Assembly (NCBI GenBank): GCA_964464375.1
Contig: CAYXFU010000003.1
Coordinates: 81,010 to 145,009 of the forward strand
Direction of reading: 5' to 3'
DNA from: CAIOZA01 sp964464375
Lineage (GTDB): Bacteria > Bacteroidota > Ignavibacteria > Kapaibacteriales > UBA2268
DNA: 64,000 bases
The notes under the pieces are model-generated. The model was not told the DNA's origin. It saw only the letters and a list, made by a program, of their open reading frames with translations, and ran no database searches. A program made the position numbers and the translations under genes. Within the stretch, counting starts at the first letter, position 1, and every line of letters starts with the position of its first letter. Shown here in pieces: positions 17,053-26,544 of the stretch.

Positions 17053-19872
17053 ATGTTAAATTCCTTAAATTTGAGATATTGTTATATTAATATCTTGAAT
17101 AATATGCACATGATTATCAGAATTTTCAATTTCCGGTTACTTGTTGTTTGTCTGTTTCTGTCCTTACCCCTTTATCTGTTGTCAAAGACAGAATACGAAG
17201 CTATTCATAAAGGTTTGTCTTTAGAACGTTTCGAAATTGATGGGCAAATCTTAAAACTCTATTGCGACTTTAGTAATGTTCAGGTTGAAGCGTTTGATCC
17301 GGTTACAATCAAAGTATCACTTTTTACTGATTTTGAATTTAAACCTGCCGAATCATATTATGTTATCAAAAAATCTGAAAATTCCTCTGTTTCGATTACA
17401 GACTATTATAATTATATTGAATTTAAAACAGATTCTATAACCTTGAGAATCAATAAGAATCCTTTATTGTTCGAGTATTATCATGAAAATAAATTACTTG
17501 TAAAGGATACGGTTGGATTCTTTAAATTATGGGATAGTCGTGGTATTCGTTTTAAGATAAAGCCCGATGAGGTTATATATGGCGGAGGATCCCGTGCTTT
17601 ACCTATAAATCGTAGAGGCAATATCTTAATGATGTGGAATCAAAACATTTTTGGTTACGATTGGGGTGCTAATTGGTTAAATCATTGTATTCCCTTCCTG
17701 CTTTCTACGTATAACTATGGTTTGTTTTTCGATAATCCTTCACTCGGATACTGTAGTGTTGACGAGAATAAGTCCGGCATAATTCAATACAACAATGATG
17801 GTGGTCAGTTTCGATATTTCTTTATTTATGGAAAAAACTTAAGTAATATTCAGTCAACTTACATGGGATTGACGGGGGAACAGCCGCTACCTCCTCGTTG
17901 GGCAATGGGGTATCTTCAGAGTAAAATGTTCTTCTACAATTCCGAAGAAGTCTCAGAATGTGTTGCAGGAATGAGAAAAAGTGGTTTTCCTATGGATGCT
18001 GTACTTCATGATTATATATGGTTTGGTGCCGGTCTAAAATTAGGTGCATTCAAGTGGGACACTTTAATATTTCCTAATTATAAAGAAATGATTGATAGTC
18101 TGTTGAATATTGGTATAAAGACAATACTAATTACTGAGCCATATTTTAGAGATTCTTCTGAGAATCATAACGATTTGAAGCAAAGAGGTTATTTAACCAA
18201 GGATACAAACGGGAATGACGCAAAGATTCCAATATTTGGATTATCTCAAGGATTGATAGACTTAACTAAACCCGGCGCAAGTGATTGGTTTTGGTCAAAA
18301 TATTCTTCTTTGCTAAAAGACAAAGTTGCCGGTTTCTGGAATGATCTTGGAGAGCCGGAAGTTCACGATCCTATTTTGAATCATTATCTTGGAAAAGCAA
18401 GAGACGTACACAACTTGTATTGTAATTTATGGTCAGAATTGCAATTCAAAGGATTAAAAACAGAGCGACCTAACGAAAGACCATTCATCATGTCAAGGGC
18501 AGCATCTCCCGGAATTCAGCGATTCGGTACTGTCTTACAATGCGGTGACGCCAAAAGAAGTTATTCTCAAATAAAATCTCAAATAAGTATATTATTGGCT
18601 GCCGGATTGGGAGGTTTAGCTTATTTTCACACGGATATTGGTGGATTTGCAGGCGAAGGAGTTTCTGATTATGAATTGTTTACCAGATGGATTCAATTTG
18701 GAATTTTCTCTCCAATATCAAGAGTACACATGGCTGGAGGAGTTCCCAACGAACCATTTCGGTATCCCGATTCAGTACAGCAGGTAATCAGACCATACTT
18801 CAATCTACGCTATCAACTTCTGCCCTACAATTACACACTTGCTTGGGAGAATACAACCTTTGGTTATCCTCTTGCAAGACAGATGAATTACTTCGAGGAC
18901 AGGAAAGACTGGCAGGAAATCGGAGATCAATATCTTTGGGGTTCCAGCTTTCTAGTTGCTCCTGTCTATGACTCTGCTGCCCGCAGCCGTACTATTACTC
19001 TTCCCCCTGGCAAATGGATAGACTTTTTTGATAATACTGTTTATGCAGGAGACAGGAAGGTTACTATTGATGCTCCACTGGAGAAACTTCCTCTATTCGT
19101 TAAGAGCGGCAGTATTATCCCAATGGCGAACAATATGATGACAACTGCTTACTTCAAATGGGACACACTGACAGCTGTTTATTATCCGGATAAAGATGTT
19201 AAATCATATTTTAAAATGTATGAAGATGATGGTAATACACAGGATGCTGACAAGATAAATGCACATCAGTTCATCAATTTTTATGGCGAATCTGCTGACA
19301 GCCTGATCAGTTTTCGCATATCGCGTTCCGGTCCGGGTTATAAAGGTGCTGTAACTTCAAGACAAATTATGCTCAAGATACCGCATATTAACTTCATACC
19401 TGACTCTGTAACTATTAATGGAAAGACTGTTGGAATTACATTTAGCTTTGATATGTATAATAGCGTTGAGCAAATATCTTACATTAATACCAAGGATAGC
19501 AGTTTACTGGTAAAATTCAACTGGTCTATGGATAGCACAGAGGTAAAACTTTACGAACTAACAAACATCATTGATACAGTTGAGCCTGTTCAGCCGAATG
19601 ACTTTATTTCAGTTTTCCCAAATCCATTCTCAGATAAAGTAAGAATCAAACTAAATATTGACCACTCCGAAATGAAATCAATGCGTATCGTTGATATGTT
19701 CGGCAGGGAAGTTTTTGATTTCGATAATTTAATTAAAATAAATGGTGATGGAGATTTTTACTGGGATGGAAAAAAATCGTCGAACACATATTCAACTCCA
19801 GGGGTTTATATTTTAATCATAGATACACAGCATGGCAAATACGTACGGAAGATTATTTTCAATGGAAGATAG
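17053..19872 (+). CDS. Secreted glycoside hydrolase family 31 enzyme with T9SS sorting domain
   Basis: The protein is about 939 residues. A signal peptide lies near residues 18-45. The GH31 barrel has the nucleophile in FWNDLGEPEVHDP (Asp431), a WxDLGEPE variant of the classic WxDMNE motif, and the acid/base in HTDIGGFAG (Asp528). Beta-sandwich domains follow, and the last about 85 residues (FPNPFSDKVRI ... GVYILIIDTQHGKYVRKIIF) form a T9SS type A sorting domain. It should be secreted and act on alpha-glycosides outside the cell. I chose ATG at 17053, right after GGGGGAGA. ATG at 17104 would give a more compact signal peptide. Confidence 0.9.
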   Translation: MLNSLNLRYCYINILNNMHMIIRIFNFRLLVVCLFLSLPLYLLSKTEYEAIHKGLSLERFEIDGQILKLYCDFSNVQVEAFDPVTIKVSLFTDFEFKPAESYYVIKKSENSSVSITDYYNYIEFKTDSITLRINKNPLLFEYYHENKLLVKDTVGFFKLWDSRGIRFKIKPDEVIYGGGSRALPINRRGNILMMWNQNIFGYDWGANWLNHCIPFLLSTYNYGLFFDNPSLGYCSVDENKSGIIQYNNDGGQFRYFFIYGKNLSNIQSTYMGLTGEQPLPPRWAMGYLQSKMFFYNSEEVSECVAGMRKSGFPMDAVLHDYIWFGAGLKLGAFKWDTLIFPNYKEMIDSLLNIGIKTILITEPYFRDSSENHNDLKQRGYLTKDTNGNDAKIPIFGLSQGLIDLTKPGASDWFWSKYSSLLKDKVAGFWNDLGEPEVHDPILNHYLGKARDVHNLYCNLWSELQFKGLKTERPNERPFIMSRAASPGIQRFGTVLQCGDAKRSYSQIKSQISILLAAGLGGLAYFHTDIGGFAGEGVSDYELFTRWIQFGIFSPISRVHMAGGVPNEPFRYPDSVQQVIRPYFNLRYQLLPYNYTLAWENTTFGYPLARQMNYFEDRKDWQEIGDQYLWGSSFLVAPVYDSAARSRTITLPPGKWIDFFDNTVYAGDRKVTIDAPLEKLPLFVKSGSIIPMANNMMTTAYFKWDTLTAVYYPDKDVKSYFKMYEDDGNTQDADKINAHQFINFYGESADSLISFRISRSGPGYKGAVTSRQIMLKIPHINFIPDSVTINGKTVGITFSFDMYNSVEQISYINTKDSSLLVKFNWSMDSTEVKLYELTNIIDTVEPVQPNDFISVFPNPFSDKVRIKLNIDHSEMKSMRIVDMFGREVFDFDNLIKINGDGDFYWDGKKSSNTYSTPGVYILIIDTQHGKYVRKIIFNGR

Positions 19873-19926
19873 ATTCCTTAAAATAATATCGGGTAATATC
19901 CGACATAACTATTTCAAATATGCTGA

Positions 19927-19963
19927 TTGTTAATAAGAAATCATTAAAATTTTTTTATATTTG
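19927..19963 (+). promoter_or_regulatory. Possible promoter of the first thioredoxin gene
   Basis: TATATTTG at 19956-19963 matches the TAnnTTTG box, 43 bases before the ATG. A TTG at 19927-19929 is 26 bases upstream, a little farther than usual. Confidence 0.45.
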
Positions 19964-20006
19964 AATAACTAAATTTCAAAAAGAAATAATATCGGAGAAA
20001 TAAAAA

Positions 20007-20330
20007 ATGGGTAGCGCACTACACGTAACAGATGCAACTTTTGAAGCTGAAGTATTGAAATCAAATATTCCTGTGCTTGTTGATTTTTGGGCAACATGGT
20101 GTGGTCCTTGCCGCATGATAGCACCCACTATCGAAGAACTTGCAACAGAATATGAAGGTAGAGTCAAAATTTGCAAAATGGATGTTGATAATAACAGAAA
20201 TGTACCAACCAACCAGGGAATAAGATCTATCCCTGCTCTATTGATTTTTAAAAATGGATTAGTTGTCGATAATATTGTCGGAGCAGTTCCTAAAGCCGCG
20301 ATTGTTGAAAGATTATCATCACACATTTAA
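20007..20330 (+). CDS. trxA: Thioredoxin
   Basis: The 107-residue protein has the normal thioredoxin length, with WCGPC at residues 31-35 (Cys32 and Cys35), the buried Asp26 and the cis-proline in RSIPALLIF. It reduces protein disulfides in the cytoplasm. A second thioredoxin-like gene follows after a terminator. Either could be the main thioredoxin; no reductase gene is adjacent. Confidence 0.94.
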   Translation: MGSALHVTDATFEAEVLKSNIPVLVDFWATWCGPCRMIAPTIEELATEYEGRVKICKMDVDNNRNVPTNQGIRSIPALLIFKNGLVVDNIVGAVPKAAIVERLSSHI

Positions 20331-20350
20331 TGATCAGATTCAATTTGTCA

Positions 20351-20378
20351 AAACTCCGATTGAAATCCGGAGTTTTTT
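20351..20378 (+). terminator. Rho-independent terminator after the first thioredoxin gene
   Basis: AAACTCCGAT and ATCCGGAGTTT form a stem that is followed by a run of eight T residues. Confidence 0.92.
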
Positions 20379-20494
20379 TTCATCAGAAAATAAACATGAG
20401 AGCTTGACAATAGGGTTATTTATAATTCGTCTTTGATTAAAATTAATATCAATTAAATGTCAAACTTTTTTAAAGAATAAATTTAGGATTCATT

Positions 20495-20866
20495 ATGGAA
20501 CACTTAACAAAACAAACATTTATCGACAAGGTATTTGATTACGAGAATAACGCTGAATGGAATTTCAAAGGCGACAAACCCTGCATCATCGATTTTTATG
20601 CTGATTGGTGTGGTCCCTGCAAGATGGTTGCCCCCATTCTGGAAGAACTTTCAGTTGATTATAAGGACAAAGTGCAGATTTATAAAATCGATACTGAAGC
20701 TGAGCAGGAATTAGCCGCAGTATTCGGAATCAAGAGCATTCCTTCTGTTCTTTTCTGTCCCGTTGCCGAACAACCAAGAATGGCAGTTGGTGCTCTGCCA
20801 AAAGAAGGATTCGAACAAGCTATCAATGAAATATTCAATATTCCAAAGCCAATAATATTACTATAA
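20495..20866 (+). CDS. Thioredoxin family protein
   Basis: The 123-residue protein has WCGPC at residues 38-42 in DFYADWCGPCKMV and the cis-proline in KSIPSVLF. Compared with the first thioredoxin it has about seven extra residues before the active site and a longer tail (IPKPIILL). This form is common in Bacteroidota. Its stop overlaps or abuts a DUF6132-like frame, so the two are probably co-transcribed. Confidence 0.92.
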   Translation: MEHLTKQTFIDKVFDYENNAEWNFKGDKPCIIDFYADWCGPCKMVAPILEELSVDYKDKVQIYKIDTEAEQELAAVFGIKSIPSVLFCPVAEQPRMAVGALPKEGFEQAINEIFNIPKPIILL

Positions 20867-20868
20867 TA

Positions 20869-21051
20869 ATCAAATACTGGAAAACGATTCTTGGTGGAGT
20901 AGCCGGTGCAACAGCCGGCTACCTTTACTATCATTTTTGGGGATGCACCAATGGTTGCCCACTCAAATCAAACTGGATGCTAATGACAGGCTATGGTCTG
21001 CTCACCGGTATTGTAGTCATGTTCCCATCGAAAAAGAAAAAAGCAGAATAA
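20869..21051 (+). CDS. DUF6132-like small membrane protein, no standard start codon
   Basis: The frame reads KYWKTILGGVAGATAGYLYY, then WGCTNGCPLKSNW and a second hydrophobic segment ending in a Lys-rich tail. I recognise this as the small DUF6132 type, with a CxxxCP motif between two membrane helices; its function is unknown. No ATG, GTG or TTG lies between the last in-frame stop and the KYW segment. The only options are ATT, ATA or ATC codons at the end of the thioredoxin gene. I placed the start at ATC 20869, with low certainty. A base-calling error is possible. Confidence 0.6.
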   Translation: MKYWKTILGGVAGATAGYLYYHFWGCTNGCPLKSNWMLMTGYGLLTGIVVMFPSKKKKAE

Positions 21052-21094
21052 GTTAAGAAGTGGGTTTAACCCTGAATAGTTCTAAATATAAAAA

Positions 21095-21128
21095 AAAATC
21101 CCGTCGAATTTCTTTCCGGCGGGATTTT
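21095..21128. terminator. Bidirectional terminator between the DUF6132-like gene and fusA
   Basis: AAAATCCCG and CGGGATTTT form a stem with A-rich and T-rich flanks, so it can work in both directions for the convergent transcripts. Confidence 0.88.
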
Positions 21129-21148
21129 CAATTTAAAATCTATATGTT

Positions 21149-23233
21149 TTATTTCAGGCTTTTCTTATATTCTTCTATAATGTCTTCCTGAACGCTCTTA
21201 GGCACCGGAGCATATTTGAGGAATTCCATTGTGAATTCGCCCTTACCCTGAGTCATTCCGCGTAAATCTGAAGAATAACCGAACATATCCTTCAATGGAA
21301 CTTCAGTCTCAACAACAACAAATCCAACTTCATTGCTTGTGTTGATGATGATTCCTCTGCGCTGATTGATCTGACCGATAACAACACCCTGGAATTCTTC
21401 CGGAGCAGTTGTTTCGAGCTTCATGATCGGTTCAAGAATGATTGGCTTTGCTTTGGGGAAAATTTCCTTGAGAGCATATTTTGAAGCAATCTTGAATGCC
21501 ATTTCCGATGAGTCAACTGCATGTATTGCACCGTCGTTTAGAACTGCTCTTACGTTTACCATTGGCTGATCGATAAGGAATCCTTCTTTCAACTGTTCGT
21601 GGAATCCCTTGTCGCAAGCTGGAATATATTCTCTTGCGATTACACCACCAACGATTTTATCGACGAATTCATAATTCTTATTTTCTTCAGCCGGAATCGG
21701 CTCGATATATCCGCCAACACGTGCAAACTGACCGGAACCACCTGTCTGCTTCTTGTGAGTGTAGTTGAACTCAGCTCTCTGAGTGATTGTTTCGCGGTAA
21801 GCTACTTTAGGTTTACCGATTATAACTTCGCAATTATATTCACGTTTGATACGTTCAACATAGATCTCAAGATGAAGTTCGCCCATTCCGCGTATAATAG
21901 TTTCACCGCTGTCTTCGTCGCGTTTCACCTGGAAAGTAGGATCTTCTTTAGTGAATCTGTTGAGTGCTTTCGAAAAGTTAACTTGTCCTGATTTATCCTT
22001 GGGAGAAACAGCAAGTTCGATAACAGGACTTGCGACGAACATCGATGTCATTGAGTAGTTGCATGTATCATCAGTGAAAGTATCACCTGATGAACATTCT
22101 ACTCCAAACAAAGCTACAATATCTCCTGAACCTGCTTCATCGATGTCATGCATTTCATTTGCATGCATACGAACCAGACGAGGCACTTTAATTTTCTTTT
22201 TAGTTTTAATATTATGGATGAAGTCACCCTTTTTGACTTTACCCTGATAAATGCGCATATATGTAAGCTGACCGAAACGACCGTCTTCAAGTTTGAAAGC
22301 GAGCCCTACGAATGGCTTGCTGTCATTTGTTTCGAGAGTAATCTTTTCTTCGTTATTATCAAGATCGAGTGCATAATTTTTCTTTTCGTTAGGTGCTGGA
22401 AGGAAAGCTCCAACAGCATCGAGCATCAGCTGAACTCCTTTATTCTTTTTTGCTGTTCCCACCAGAACCGGAGTAATGTGCAAAGCTATTGTCTGGCGTC
22501 TGATCGCCGGGATCAGTTCTTCCATTGTAACTGGCTGATCAGCTAAGAATTTCTCTGCTATAGCATCTTCGAAGTCGGATAACTTCTCGATGAGTTGATT
22601 TCTGCGATTTTTAGCTTCTTCCAAAAGATGTTCGGGGATCTCAGCATAGCGTATATCTTCGCCGCTGTCGCCGTCGAAGTAAACAGCTTGCATTTTGATC
22701 AGATCAACCACACCTTCGAAAGCATCTTCCAGACCGATTGGAATATTAATCATTACAGGGCTGATATGAAGCTTTTCGTCTAATTGTTGAACCACTCTGT
22801 CTGGATTAGCACCCGAGCGGTCAACTTTGTTGATGAAGGCGATTCTTGGAACAGCATAGCGGCGCATCTGTCTGTCAACAGTTGAGGTCTGACTCTGAAC
22901 ACCGGCTACACCGCAAAGAACAAGAACTGCACCATCGAGAACACGAAGCGCACGTTCAACTTCGACAGTAAAATCGATATGACCCGGAGTATCAATCAAG
23001 TTAATATGATAATCTTTCCACACGGCATAAGTAGCGGCGGATTGGATTGTTATTCCCTTTTCTCTTTCGAGGTCCATCGAGTCCATTGTCGGACCTGAAC
23101 CGCTTTTGTCGCGGACTTCGATAATCTGGTGAATTTTTCCGGTATAGAACAGAACGCGTTCGCTAAGGGTGGTTTTCCCTGAGTCGATGTGCGCAGCTAT
23201 ACCTATGTTCCTGACTTTTGATATGTCAAGCAT
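21149..23233 (-). CDS. fusA: Translation elongation factor G, mitochondrial-EFG1-like type
   Basis: The 694-residue GTPase has AHIDSGKTT (G1), GITIQSAAT (switch I), DTPGH (G3) and NKVD (G4), and the five EF-G domains to the C terminus. AHIDSGKTTLSERVLFYTGKI and MDSMDLEREKGITIQ resemble mitochondrial EFG1 and bacterial spdEFG1 more than standard EF-G, which reads AHVDAGKTT. It moves tRNA and mRNA through the ribosome after peptide bond formation. It stands alone, not in an rpsL-rpsG-tuf operon. A second, standard EF-G may exist elsewhere in the genome. Confidence 0.93.
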   Translation of the reverse strand: MLDISKVRNIGIAAHIDSGKTTLSERVLFYTGKIHQIIEVRDKSGSGPTMDSMDLEREKGITIQSAATYAVWKDYHINLIDTPGHIDFTVEVERALRVLDGAVLVLCGVAGVQSQTSTVDRQMRRYAVPRIAFINKVDRSGANPDRVVQQLDEKLHISPVMINIPIGLEDAFEGVVDLIKMQAVYFDGDSGEDIRYAEIPEHLLEEAKNRRNQLIEKLSDFEDAIAEKFLADQPVTMEELIPAIRRQTIALHITPVLVGTAKKNKGVQLMLDAVGAFLPAPNEKKNYALDLDNNEEKITLETNDSKPFVGLAFKLEDGRFGQLTYMRIYQGKVKKGDFIHNIKTKKKIKVPRLVRMHANEMHDIDEAGSGDIVALFGVECSSGDTFTDDTCNYSMTSMFVASPVIELAVSPKDKSGQVNFSKALNRFTKEDPTFQVKRDEDSGETIIRGMGELHLEIYVERIKREYNCEVIIGKPKVAYRETITQRAEFNYTHKKQTGGSGQFARVGGYIEPIPAEENKNYEFVDKIVGGVIAREYIPACDKGFHEQLKEGFLIDQPMVNVRAVLNDGAIHAVDSSEMAFKIASKYALKEIFPKAKPIILEPIMKLETTAPEEFQGVVIGQINQRRGIIINTSNEVGFVVVETEVPLKDMFGYSSDLRGMTQGKGEFTMEFLKYAPVPKSVQEDIIEEYKKSLK

Positions 23234-23572
23234 TGTCGTAACTTTCGAAAATTTAAAAAAGTAAAATTCTATTCCGCATTGAACAGTATAGAAATATTGT
23301 TAACGATTAAAATAAAATATTATTATTTTTAGTAACAGAAAAACAATAATTGTCCAAAAGGAAATTGCAATTTGCACTTTTTTTGTTAATAAATAATAAA
23401 TTTGAAAAGATAGGAATGCGACTTCTTCAATAATCATTCGATAAATTCTTTTGTTGAGTGGAACTTATTAATGGAATATCAAAATCAGAATTAAAGTTAT
23501 TCTAACTTCATAATAGTCTATTAAATCTTAATTCCTTAACTTTGTACTTACTTAAGAAATCAAAAGCAATAA
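23234..23572. other. Divergent promoter region between fusA and the YdeI-like gene
   Basis: AT-rich, no gene or strong hairpin seen. A TAACTTTG box at 23537-23544, 28 bases before the YdeI-like start, resembles a TAnnTTTG promoter element, but no TTG sits at the right distance upstream. Confidence 0.4.
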
Positions 23573-24130
23573 ATGAAGCCGATATTTTTTGAAGATCAGT
23601 TGGAATTCCGTAAGTGGTTGGAAATCAATCACTCCCAGGAAAAAGAAATAATCGTTGGTTATTACAAAGTAGGCACCGACAAGCCGAGTATGACATGGTC
23701 GCAATCTGTGGATCAGGCACTGTGCTACGGATGGATTGACGGGATACGCAGATCAATTGATGAAATAAGCTATTGCATACGGTTCACTCCAAGAAACCCC
23801 AAAAGTGTCTGGAGTGACATCAATATCAAAAAGGTAGCAGTGCTTACTGAACAAGGATTGATGAAGCCGGCAGGTATCGAGATTTTCACTCATAGAAAGG
23901 AAGACAAATCAAGTATCTACAGTTATGAAAACAAACCTATCGCCCTGTCTGAAGAATATGAGAAAATATTTAAATCTAATGGAATGGCTTGGGAGTTCTT
24001 TTCAACTCAGGGACAATCCTATCAGAAATCGGTATTTTATTGGATTATGAGTGCAAAACTAGAATCCACGAGGATATCCAGGCTCGAAAAGCTGATAGAT
24101 GCAAGCTCACAGCTGATGAAGGTGAGATAG
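23573..24130 (+). CDS. YdeI/OmpD-associated family protein
   Basis: The 185-residue cytoplasmic protein has the family signature: FRKWLEINHSQEKEIIVGYYKV, TWSQSVDQALCYGWIDGIRRSID, and RFTPRNPKSVWS. Related proteins are annotated as YdeI or bacteriocin-protection proteins. Their real activity is unknown. A solitary gene with no clear partner. Confidence 0.85.
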   Translation: MKPIFFEDQLEFRKWLEINHSQEKEIIVGYYKVGTDKPSMTWSQSVDQALCYGWIDGIRRSIDEISYCIRFTPRNPKSVWSDINIKKVAVLTEQGLMKPAGIEIFTHRKEDKSSIYSYENKPIALSEEYEKIFKSNGMAWEFFSTQGQSYQKSVFYWIMSAKLESTRISRLEKLIDASSQLMKVR

Positions 24131-24166
24131 TTCTCAATAGGTTCAGTAATAAATCAAGACAATAAT

Positions 24167-25819
24167 TCATCTTAAGTTATTTATTAAATAGACTTCTGAC
24201 TTATTGTCTTCTTCCGGCAACGCTTGATAAACTCCGCTTAATTGATGTATTAGCCTTGGAATTTCAGTACAACCAAGCATATTAACTTTTGCAATTTGAT
24301 TATCACGCAATTTTGGAGCGAAACTATCATATAAATCCTCAATCTCGTCCTCAGCAATTTGAAAAGTTAAACTAACATAGTCATATATCTCTTGATGGAA
24401 TTTTGCAAATTCCTTATAACTTGTAAGTTGTTTAACAATAACTTCATCAAATACCTTGAGAGTCTCACACAATGTTTCAGGAGAAAAGCCTTCTGACCAT
24501 CTTTGATGTGTTATTTTGTCTATATATTCCAGAAAAAGTGACCTGTCACTACTTCTTATAGTCGCAAGAATCAAATGATAAATAGTGCAAGAATAAGTCT
24601 TAAAATCAACTAACGGTATTTGCTTATATTGATTAAACTTCAAATCCGGGTCTTCATCCAATATATATTTATTTATTTTGAATAAAATAGTGTCCTTTTG
24701 TTCTGACATTTTTTCATAGATAATAAAATTTGCTCTTTTTGCAATTCTCTTTAGTGCGGCTTCATTTCTTAAATGCCATTCACCCGGATGGCTTTTCATT
24801 TTTTCCAGAATGAACAACAGTCTTCTCGAAATGTTATACCGGGATGTTGGCTTCCAATCAAGAACTCTCTGAGTATAAGAAGAATCAACATTAAGAATTT
24901 TGTCGATATAATTTATCATCCACAATTTTTCAAAAGTTTCCGAAGTGGAAATTCTGAAGACATTGAAGCATCGATTCAAAATCAACGCCGGTAAAGCCAG
25001 AAGCTCAGGCAAATAGATAGGTTTTTTTGACTTACCAAAGAAGTAACCTGTCGATAGTTCATAAATTGAATTGTGTGATGTTGATAAATTGGGACTGCAA
25101 TTATACACATCATAATCAGGCAGTTCCTTATGTTTGTCGATTATTTTGCAAAACAATAGACATAAATCTCTTATATGTACATATGGAATTGCAGAAATTC
25201 CTTTGCCGGCAATTATTCTTGAATCGAAATTTTTGGAAAGCCATCTCATCAGGAATTTATAAAGAGGTGCATACTCGCACCAATCGCTAAACACAGCCGC
25301 AAATCTAACAACAGAACATGGAAAGAATTTAGAATATTGCATCAATAACTCTTCCCCTGCCTTTTTGCTCCTGGCATAATGATAATCTGCATCGGGAGAT
25401 GATTTTTCTGTTACAGCTTCGCTAGTCTTGGGGAATTTACATGCTGCTATTGAGCTTGCAAAAATAAATCTTTTGATGTTGAGTCTGGATGCCAATTCCA
25501 GCATGTTTTTCGTTCCATCAATATTGACACTTTGATAAGCTGAATTGTACTTATATGTAAAATCATAGTATGCAGCTAAATGGAAGATATAATCAATTCC
25601 ACCTTGCGATTGAATATAATCAATTGCATCATTCAATCTTGACTTATTTGTGATATCGCATTGAATCCAATGTAGATTTCTATGGTAAGATATATTTGAT
25701 TCCTTGATTGATCGTCTTGCTATTGCATAAACAGTAAAATTTTCTATCATCATCTCTATCAAATGACTACCTACAAATCCACTGGCTCCGGTTATTAATA
25801 TCGATGGTAGCTTGTTCAC
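24167..25819 (-). CDS. NAD-dependent epimerase fused to a C-terminal helical domain
   Basis: The first about 340 residues are an extended SDR: ITGASGFVGSH binds NAD, and YHYARSKKAGEE has the YxxxK pair. The remaining about 200 residues are helical and contain SSDRSLFLEYIDKITHQRW followed by EGFSPETLCETLKV, which resembles RsbRD-type N-terminal regulatory domains. The fusion is unusual and its target is unknown. I chose GTG at 25819, five bases after AGGAAG. A longer frame to 25879 overlaps the upstream gene. It follows a small membrane protein gene by 13 bases. Confidence 0.78.
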   Translation of the reverse strand: MNKLPSILITGASGFVGSHLIEMMIENFTVYAIARRSIKESNISYHRNLHWIQCDITNKSRLNDAIDYIQSQGGIDYIFHLAAYYDFTYKYNSAYQSVNIDGTKNMLELASRLNIKRFIFASSIAACKFPKTSEAVTEKSSPDADYHYARSKKAGEELLMQYSKFFPCSVVRFAAVFSDWCEYAPLYKFLMRWLSKNFDSRIIAGKGISAIPYVHIRDLCLLFCKIIDKHKELPDYDVYNCSPNLSTSHNSIYELSTGYFFGKSKKPIYLPELLALPALILNRCFNVFRISTSETFEKLWMINYIDKILNVDSSYTQRVLDWKPTSRYNISRRLLFILEKMKSHPGEWHLRNEAALKRIAKRANFIIYEKMSEQKDTILFKINKYILDEDPDLKFNQYKQIPLVDFKTYSCTIYHLILATIRSSDRSLFLEYIDKITHQRWSEGFSPETLCETLKVFDEVIVKQLTSYKEFAKFHQEIYDYVSLTFQIAEDEIEDLYDSFAPKLRDNQIAKVNMLGCTEIPRLIHQLSGVYQALPEEDNKSEVYLINNLR

Positions 25820-25832
25820 AATCTTCCTACCT

Positions 25833-26228
25833 TCAATCTTGATTGCATTTAATGAAAAGTTTGTACAAGATAAAAGCAATTATACACATTAAGAAATCAA
25901 TAATTCCAGAAAAAAGAATTAACCAATTTGTACTTCCGAAAGTAAAGTACAGTAACAAAAATAATGTAGCGCAAAGCTTAACAATAATTGTAAAAATCAC
26001 CATACTCTCAAATTTCTTTAAGCTAATCGCAGGCATAGTATAGCCAAAAGCCATGACAATATGAAAGACACCTCCCTGGATTTGAAAGAAATGCTCTGGT
26101 GAGGGTTTAAATCCGAAAAGAATTCTAATGTCATTAGTTACAAGAATTAGTCCTATCCCCACCAGAAATGAATGAAGTGCCATTACCCAGAGGAATATTC
26201 GTAGTAATATGTCCAATTTAAGCTTCAT
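25833..26228 (-). CDS. Small four-helix membrane protein
   Basis: The 131-residue protein has four hydrophobic helices separated by short polar loops and ends KLFIKCNQD. The layout resembles DUF4345-type proteins, but I would not insist on that family. The start at 26228 (MKLKLDILLRIF) follows GAAAGTG. A longer frame to 26318 adds a hydrophobic stretch without clear support. It is the first gene of a two-gene operon with the epimerase fusion. Confidence 0.65.
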   Translation of the reverse strand: MKLKLDILLRIFLWVMALHSFLVGIGLILVTNDIRILFGFKPSPEHFFQIQGGVFHIVMAFGYTMPAISLKKFESMVIFTIIVKLCATLFLLLYFTFGSTNWLILFSGIIDFLMCIIAFILYKLFIKCNQD

Positions 26229-26506
26229 AATATCACTTTCAAAATTAGGGAGTTGAAGCCACGTTAATTTAACTATAAGTATCATCATTTGCAAGCACCG
26301 TATCATCTTTTTTATCAATGTGTTAGAAGAATTCTTGCAAAATATTTACAGCTAACATTTACCCTAAATTTGTCAAAATACTTCAAAAAAATGTTTACAT
26401 GTATAATGTTTCAATTTTTTTTGAAAAACTTTTTTTAACTCCTGTGATTCAATGAGATTTTTACTCAATTTTATATATTATATTTAAAACATTACTCAAC
26501 TATCCT

Positions 26507-26514
26507 TAAATTTG
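26507..26514 (+). promoter_or_regulatory. TAAATTTG promoter box before the RlmL-type gene
   Basis: TAAATTTG matches TAnnTTTG and lies 30 bases before the ATG at 26545. It overlaps the TTG at 26512 and so argues against that codon as the start. Confidence 0.5.
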
Positions 26515-26544
26515 TATTATCGTAATCATACTAAAGAAATAAAA

